Assembly: GCA_964614375.1 (NCBI GenBank)
Contig: CAZTLI010000078.1
Location: forward strand, 1 to 15,819
Direction of reading: 5' to 3'
DNA length: 15,819 nt
DNA from: CAZTLI01 sp964614375
Lineage (GTDB): Bacteria > Chloroflexota > Anaerolineae > Aggregatilineales > Phototrophicaceae
Both the position numbers and the translations under genes were made by a program. The notes below the pieces were generated by a model. It made no database searches. It saw only the letters and a program-made list of their open reading frames with translations, and was not told the DNA's origin. Below, piece after piece: positions 12,569 to 15,819 of the stretch. How positions within the stretch are numbered: position 1 is the first letter of the stretch; every line of letters starts with the position of its first letter.

Positions 12569-13125
12569 TTGCCTATCCGCTTTGCCATGTAGATGTCGGG
12601 TTTACCCGAACCGTTGGCATCTGGCATGACACCGACGATTGTAAATCCCAATTTCTGATAAAAGCTGTATGGGTGGCCTTTGAGATTCTGGATATTGGTC
12701 AGATGCTTAAATACATCATCATACAGGTCTTTGCCGCTGAGTGTGGTCATATCATTTTCATCATCTGTCCCCAGCGTGAGTGTGAGACAGCCTTGCTCCT
12801 GCACCCGCTTTTCCAATGCCAGTACGAGTTGGCGACCTATACCTTTGCGTTGATGGGTTGATGCAACCACCAGTGGATGGAGTTCCCAAACACGCGCATA
12901 CATCGGCGCGCCGCCAATCCAACCGAGCAGGGTAGCATCGTCATCAAGCGCAATCAGGCAGATTTTTTCATCATCATCTACGATGTCGCGCACTTCTTCA
13001 AGTGCTGAATTCAAGTCGGGCCAGGCATCGGGCCAATGTTCTGCAAATTCTGCTACCAATAGTGCCGCAGCTTGCTCGATGACCGTGCTGTGTTCAGATG
13101 TCAAATCTGTGATGTGCATAGGCAA
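12553..13125 (-). CDS. GNAT-family N-acetyltransferase
   Basis: A 190-residue acetyltransferase. The acetyl-CoA pyrophosphate-binding loop is HQRKGIGRQLV (residues 91-101), preceded by the strand ELHPLVV (81-87). The late block HPYSFYQKLGFTIVGVMPDANG (151-172), then GKPDIYMAKR, is reminiscent of some aminoglycoside 6'-N-acetyltransferase-like proteins, though a resistance role cannot be claimed from this. The acceptor may be a small amine or a protein N-terminus. It begins MPM, so an ATG two codons later is an alternative. It lies between the dnaJ terminator and prmA, overlapping prmA by 16 nt. Its location beside a ribosomal protein modifier makes a ribosomal target possible, but that is speculation. 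Confidence 0.85.
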   Translation of the reverse strand: MPMHITDLTSEHSTVIEQAAALLVAEFAEHWPDAWPDLNSALEEVRDIVDDDEKICLIALDDDATLLGWIGGAPMYARVWELHPLVVASTHQRKGIGRQLVLALEKRVQEQGCLTLTLGTDDENDMTTLSGKDLYDDVFKHLTNIQNLKGHPYSFYQKLGFTIVGVMPDANGSGKPDIYMAKRIGKWPTG

Positions 13126-13134
13126 ATCCCAATG

Positions 13135-13157
13135 AAAAAGCAGGTCGCGTGACCTGC
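13135..13157 (-). terminator. Intrinsic terminator after dnaJ
   Basis: On the - strand GCAGGTC (13157-13151) pairs perfectly with GACCTGC (13146-13140) around ACGC and is followed by TTTTT (13139-13135). It begins 26 nt after the dnaJ stop and ends 10 nt before the GNAT ATG. The GNAT-prmA-Mut7-C genes therefore need read-through or their own promoter. Confidence 0.85.
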
Positions 13158-13182
13158 CTTCAGTATAACATGAGTGTGTGTT

Positions 13183-14328
13183 TTAGCTCTGGTCGCTGCC
13201 GAAGAAATTCATCACCCGATCAAAGAATCCGCGCCCATTGGTTTGTGGTTGGATGTCGCTGCCGAGTGTTTCGCCCAATCGTTCAAACAATTCCCGCTGC
13301 TCGTCGGTCAGATGGGTCGGGACACCGACGGTCACATATACCAGTTGATCACCCCGACCTGAACTCGTGCCATCGCGCTTCAGACGAGGGAATCCGCGCC
13401 CGGTCAGGCGGAATACTTTCCCGGTTTGTGTCCCTGTTGGGATAGTTAGCTCAACGTCGCCTTCAACTGTTGGCACGACCACTTTGTCGCCTAATGCGGC
13501 CTGCGCGACGTTGACGCTAATATCCAGGATAATGTCGTTATCTCGCCGCTTGAAGAACTTATGCGCTTTGACATTGACGACAACAAATAGGCTGCCGGGT
13601 GGTGCGCCACGTTCGCCCGCATCGCCTTCGCCCGGGATCTGGAATTGGAGACCATCACTCGCGCCGCCGGGAATGGGCACATTGAGTACGGGATGCTTGC
13701 GAACACGTCCACTACCGGTACAGGTTTTGCAGGGATTGTCAATCACAGTACCTGACCCGTCGCAGCGTGGACAGGCTGTTACACGCACCATTGAGCCAAC
13801 GAGATAGGTCTGCTGCACTTGCCGAATTTCGCCCGTGCCATTGCATTGGGGGCAGGTCACGACGTTGGAGTCGGAATCTGCGCCGCTGCCATTGCAGGTA
13901 TCACACGTTTCCAGACGGTTTAATTCAATCGTCTTTTCGACACCAAAGTAGGCTTCTTCAAAAGTGATAGAGACATTCACCACCTTGTCTGCGCCCGCGC
14001 GAGGGCCACGACGCCGACGTGAACGTCCGCCAAATGTGCTGAAGAATTCCTCGAAAATTTCCTCAAAACCCATTCCCGCGAAGCCTGTACCACCGAAACC
14101 GCTGTTGTTGCCAACGCCTGCGTGACCAAATCGGTCATAACGCGCGCGCTTATTGTCGTCAGAAAGCACATCATACGCTTCCCCGATTTCTTTAAATTTT
14201 TGCTCTGCATCCGGTGCGTCACTTACATCGGGGTGATACTGCCGCGCAAGCTGGCGGAATGCACTTTTGATTTCGCTCTTGCTGGCATTGCGCTGCACGC
14301 CGAGGATTTCATAATAGTCTCTAGCCAT
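13183..14328 (-). CDS. dnaJ: Chaperone protein DnaJ
   Basis: A 381-residue type I J-protein with all domains. The J domain is residues 4-70 with the HPD tripeptide at 32-34, which stimulates the ATPase of DnaK. A Gly/Phe-rich linker follows (NNSGFGGTGFAGMGF), then an unusually Arg-rich patch (RSRRRRGPRAG). The zinc-finger region has four CxxCxGxG repeats (CDTCNGSG, CPQCNGTG, CPRCDGSG, CKTCTGSG). The C-terminal substrate-binding domains carry VPIPGGASDG and LTIPTGTQTGKVFRLTGRG. It delivers unfolded protein to DnaK. dnaK lies 131 nt upstream on the same strand. There is no clear Shine-Dalgarno sequence. A terminator separates dnaK from dnaJ, suggesting that dnaJ may also be transcribed on its own. 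Confidence 0.96.
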   Translation of the reverse strand: MARDYYEILGVQRNASKSEIKSAFRQLARQYHPDVSDAPDAEQKFKEIGEAYDVLSDDNKRARYDRFGHAGVGNNSGFGGTGFAGMGFEEIFEEFFSTFGGRSRRRRGPRAGADKVVNVSITFEEAYFGVEKTIELNRLETCDTCNGSGADSDSNVVTCPQCNGTGEIRQVQQTYLVGSMVRVTACPRCDGSGTVIDNPCKTCTGSGRVRKHPVLNVPIPGGASDGLQFQIPGEGDAGERGAPPGSLFVVVNVKAHKFFKRRDNDIILDISVNVAQAALGDKVVVPTVEGDVELTIPTGTQTGKVFRLTGRGFPRLKRDGTSSGRGDQLVYVTVGVPTHLTDEQRELFERLGETLGSDIQPQTNGRGFFDRVMNFFGSDQS

Positions 14329-14370
14329 AGCTTCAGCCTGTGATGTGTTTCATGCGGTGGTTGGATAATG

Positions 14371-14394
14371 AAAACCCGCACAACAGGTGCGGAT
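14371..14394 (-). terminator. Hairpin with short T-tract in the dnaJ leader
   Basis: On the - strand ATCCGCAC (14394-14387) pairs with GTGCGGGT (14381-14374) with one G-U, around a 5-nt loop, followed by TTTT. It lies 43 nt upstream of the dnaJ ATG. It could be a weak terminator or a 5' stabilising hairpin. Confidence 0.5.
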
Positions 14395-14401
14395 AGAGTT
14401 G

Positions 14402-14410
14402 ATTGTAACA
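14402..14410 (-). promoter_or_regulatory. Extended -10 candidate promoter for dnaJ
   Basis: On the - strand TGTTACAAT has the TGn extension before TACAAT (5 of 6 of the -10 consensus). There is no good -35 box. Transcription would begin near 14395, right at the hairpin. No CIRCE-type inverted repeat is seen here. Confidence 0.32.
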
Positions 14411-14442
14411 CAAATGGGGGCAGGTTATCACCATACCCCCAT
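14407..14442 (-). terminator. Candidate terminator after dnaK
   Basis: On the - strand ATGGGGG (14442-14436) pairs with CCCCCAT (14420-14414); the loop contains GGT-GATA-ACC, which extends the stem. TTTGTGTT follows, a broken T-tract. It begins 18 nt after the dnaK stop. Confidence 0.55.
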
Positions 14443-14459
14443 CAGATTGTTTCACACGT

Positions 14460-15819
14460 CTAAGCATCCGTGAATTCGGCGTCGATGATGTCTTCATCAT
14501 CCGCAGCGCCTGCGGTGCCATTCGCGCCATCAGTCCCCATACCCGCGGGACTGTCTGCCTGCTGGTACATACTGCCGCCCAACTGTTGGATGTGCTGGGA
14601 CAGGGCTTCTGTCGCCGATTTGATGGCGTCGATATTTTGACCTTCCTGTGCAGAACGCACTGCCGCGATTTTCTCGTTTGTCTGTGTTTTGGCATCTTCG
14701 GGCAGTTTGTCTGCGAAGTCGCGCAGCAGTTTTTCCGCGGTGAAAATGGTGCTTTCCGCCTGATTGTTGATTTCGGCAGCTTCTTTACGCTTGGCATCCT
14801 CACCCGCGTGTTTTTTGGCTTCTTCCACCATCTTCTGGATTTCGTCTTCTTTCAGGCCGCTGCCCGCCGTGATGGTGATTTTCTGTTCGCGCCCGGTGGC
14901 TTTGTCGCGGGCGCTGACGTTTAGAATGCCGTTCGCGTCTATGTCGAATGTAACTTCGATTTGTGGAACGCCACGCGGTGCAGGTGGAATACCGTCAAGG
15001 ATGAATTTCCCAAGTGATTTGTTATCCTGTGCCATCGGACGTTCGCCCTGCACGATGTGAATCTCGACCTGTGTTTGATTATCGACAGCGGTGGAATATA
15101 CCTGTGATTTTTTGGTCGGAATTGTGGTATTGCGATCAATCATCGGTGTGGCGACGCCGCCCAATGTCTCGACACCCAGGGTTAATGGGGTCACATCAAG
15201 GAGGAGAATGTCTTTGACATCACCGCCCAATACACCCGCTTGAATGGCAGCGCCGAGCGCCACCACTTCGTCTGGATTGACATTCTTGCTGGGTTCTTTG
15301 CCGAAGAAGTTCTTCACTGCCTCTTGAATGGCGGGCATACGGGTCATGCCGCCGACAAGGATAACGGTGTCCACATCGCCCGCTTGCAGGCCCGCATCTG
15401 CCAGCGCCTTCTTACAGGGTTCAATTGACTTCTTCACGAGGTCGTCAACCAGACTTTCCAGCTTGGCACGGCTGAGTGTGACATTGAGATGTTTCGGGCC
15501 ACTGGCATCTGCGGTAATGAACGGAAGATTGATGTCTGCACTTAAAGTGCTGGAGAGTTCAATCTTGGCCTTTTCTGCCTCTTCCTTCAGGCGTTGCAGC
15601 GCCTGACGGTCTTGACGCAGGTCAATGCCATATTCTTGTTTGAATTCATTAGCTAACCAATTGATGATGCGTTCGTCGAAGTTATCACCACCCAGATATG
15701 TGTCGCCATTCGTGCTTTTGACTTCAAAGACGCCATCCGCCAATTCAAGGATAGAAATGTCGAACGTGCCGCCGCCGAGGTCATAGACTGCAATGGTGCC
15801 TTCTTTGCCTTCACCCAGA
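14460..15819 (-). CDS. dnaK: Chaperone protein DnaK, partial (N-terminal part outside window)
   Basis: The frame stays open to the right edge of the window, giving about 452 C-terminal residues of the Hsp70 chaperone. The ATPase half has YDLGGGTFDISIL and YLGGDNFD (phosphate-binding and Hsp70 signatures), RLKEEAEKAKIELSS and VILVGGMTRMPAIQE. The linker is DILLLDVTPLTLGVE, where the DLLLLD-type sequence carries signals between domains. The substrate-binding domain follows (PTKKSQVYSTAVDNQ, GIPPAPRGVPQIEV, FDIDANGILNVSA), then the helical lid and a Gly/Ala-rich tail ending DIIDAEFTDA, typical of bacterial DnaK. A TTG at 15743 lies within the gene and is not the start. grpE and hrcA, if in the operon, would lie outside the window. 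Confidence 0.96.
   Translation of the reverse strand, partial: LGEGKEGTIAVYDLGGGTFDISILELADGVFEVKSTNGDTYLGGDNFDERIINWLANEFKQEYGIDLRQDRQALQRLKEEAEKAKIELSSTLSADINLPFITADASGPKHLNVTLSRAKLESLVDDLVKKSIEPCKKALADAGLQAGDVDTVILVGGMTRMPAIQEAVKNFFGKEPSKNVNPDEVVALGAAIQAGVLGGDVKDILLLDVTPLTLGVETLGGVATPMIDRNTTIPTKKSQVYSTAVDNQTQVEIHIVQGERPMAQDNKSLGKFILDGIPPAPRGVPQIEVTFDIDANGILNVSARDKATGREQKITITAGSGLKEDEIQKMVEEAKKHAGEDAKRKEAAEINNQAESTIFTAEKLLRDFADKLPEDAKTQTNEKIAAVRSAQEGQNIDAIKSATEALSQHIQQLGGSMYQQADSPAGMGTDGANGTAGAADDEDIIDAEFTDA

Noticed and set aside
13163..13168. TATACT on the - strand as a promoter for the GNAT-prmA genes
   Set aside because: The -35 position shows no match and there is no TGn extension; the transcript would start inside the dnaJ terminator hairpin.
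14333..14803. A 156-codon open frame antiparallel in register to the dnaK end
   Set aside because: It is on the same strand as dnaK in another frame, has biased composition (Lys, Arg, Ser, Thr) and no ribosome site; it is a shadow of dnaK.

Overview
This 15.8-kb window is a housekeeping stretch of a bacterial chromosome of moderate G+C. I see 17 protein-coding genes and no rRNA, tRNA, CRISPR array, insertion sequence or phage gene. Features suggesting a Chloroflexota (Anaerolineae-like) genome are two four-domain S1 proteins in tandem, a bS21 gene (a protein usually lacking in Actinobacteria), a THUMP-like methyltransferase, a RocA-type dehydrogenase, a Mut7-C protein with a ubiquitin-like N-terminus, and a dnaK-dnaJ-prmA neighbourhood. 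The phylum call is inference only (about 0.6).

Layout. 1-1437: the tail of an unidentified gene, then a THUMP-like methyltransferase, both +. 1573-3132: glutamate-semialdehyde dehydrogenase (rocA type), +. 3289-3825: a purine-type phosphoribosyltransferase whose leader has a promoter followed by a terminator-like hairpin. 4010-4519: a PadR regulator with a perfect palindrome on its probable -10 box. 4762-8207: a + strand block concerned with translation initiation: S1 paralogue 1, S1 paralogue 2, bS21 (rpsU) and IF-1 (infA), separated by terminators and structured leaders. 8274-9328 (-): menG with a translationally coupled small unknown protein. 9511-10887 (+): a small-molecule methyltransferase and a pyroglutamyl-peptidase. 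10874-15819 (-): dnaK (5' end outside the window), dnaJ, a GNAT acetyltransferase, prmA and a Mut7-C RNase-like gene.

How the genes fit together. S1, bS21 and IF-1 all act on the 30S subunit when mRNA is recruited, so the middle block looks like an mRNA-loading gene set, although each gene appears to have its own control signals. The - strand block joins chaperones (DnaK/DnaJ), ribosomal protein L11 methylation (PrmA) and a putative RNase, resembling the dnaK-dnaJ-prmA order of many Gram-positive bacteria.

The strongest regulatory signals are a consensus sigma-70-type promoter (TTGACA, 17 nt, TATAAT) before S1 paralogue 2, its roughly 185-nt leader with a hairpin plus U-tract and a possible leader reading frame ending at the hairpin base, the PadR palindrome, and a TTG-started rpsU with a very strong Shine-Dalgarno sequence. 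No gene-free stretch exceeds 300 bases; the longest, 6025-6308, holds a terminator, a promoter and that leader. I found no clear evidence of a wholly novel multi-gene system.
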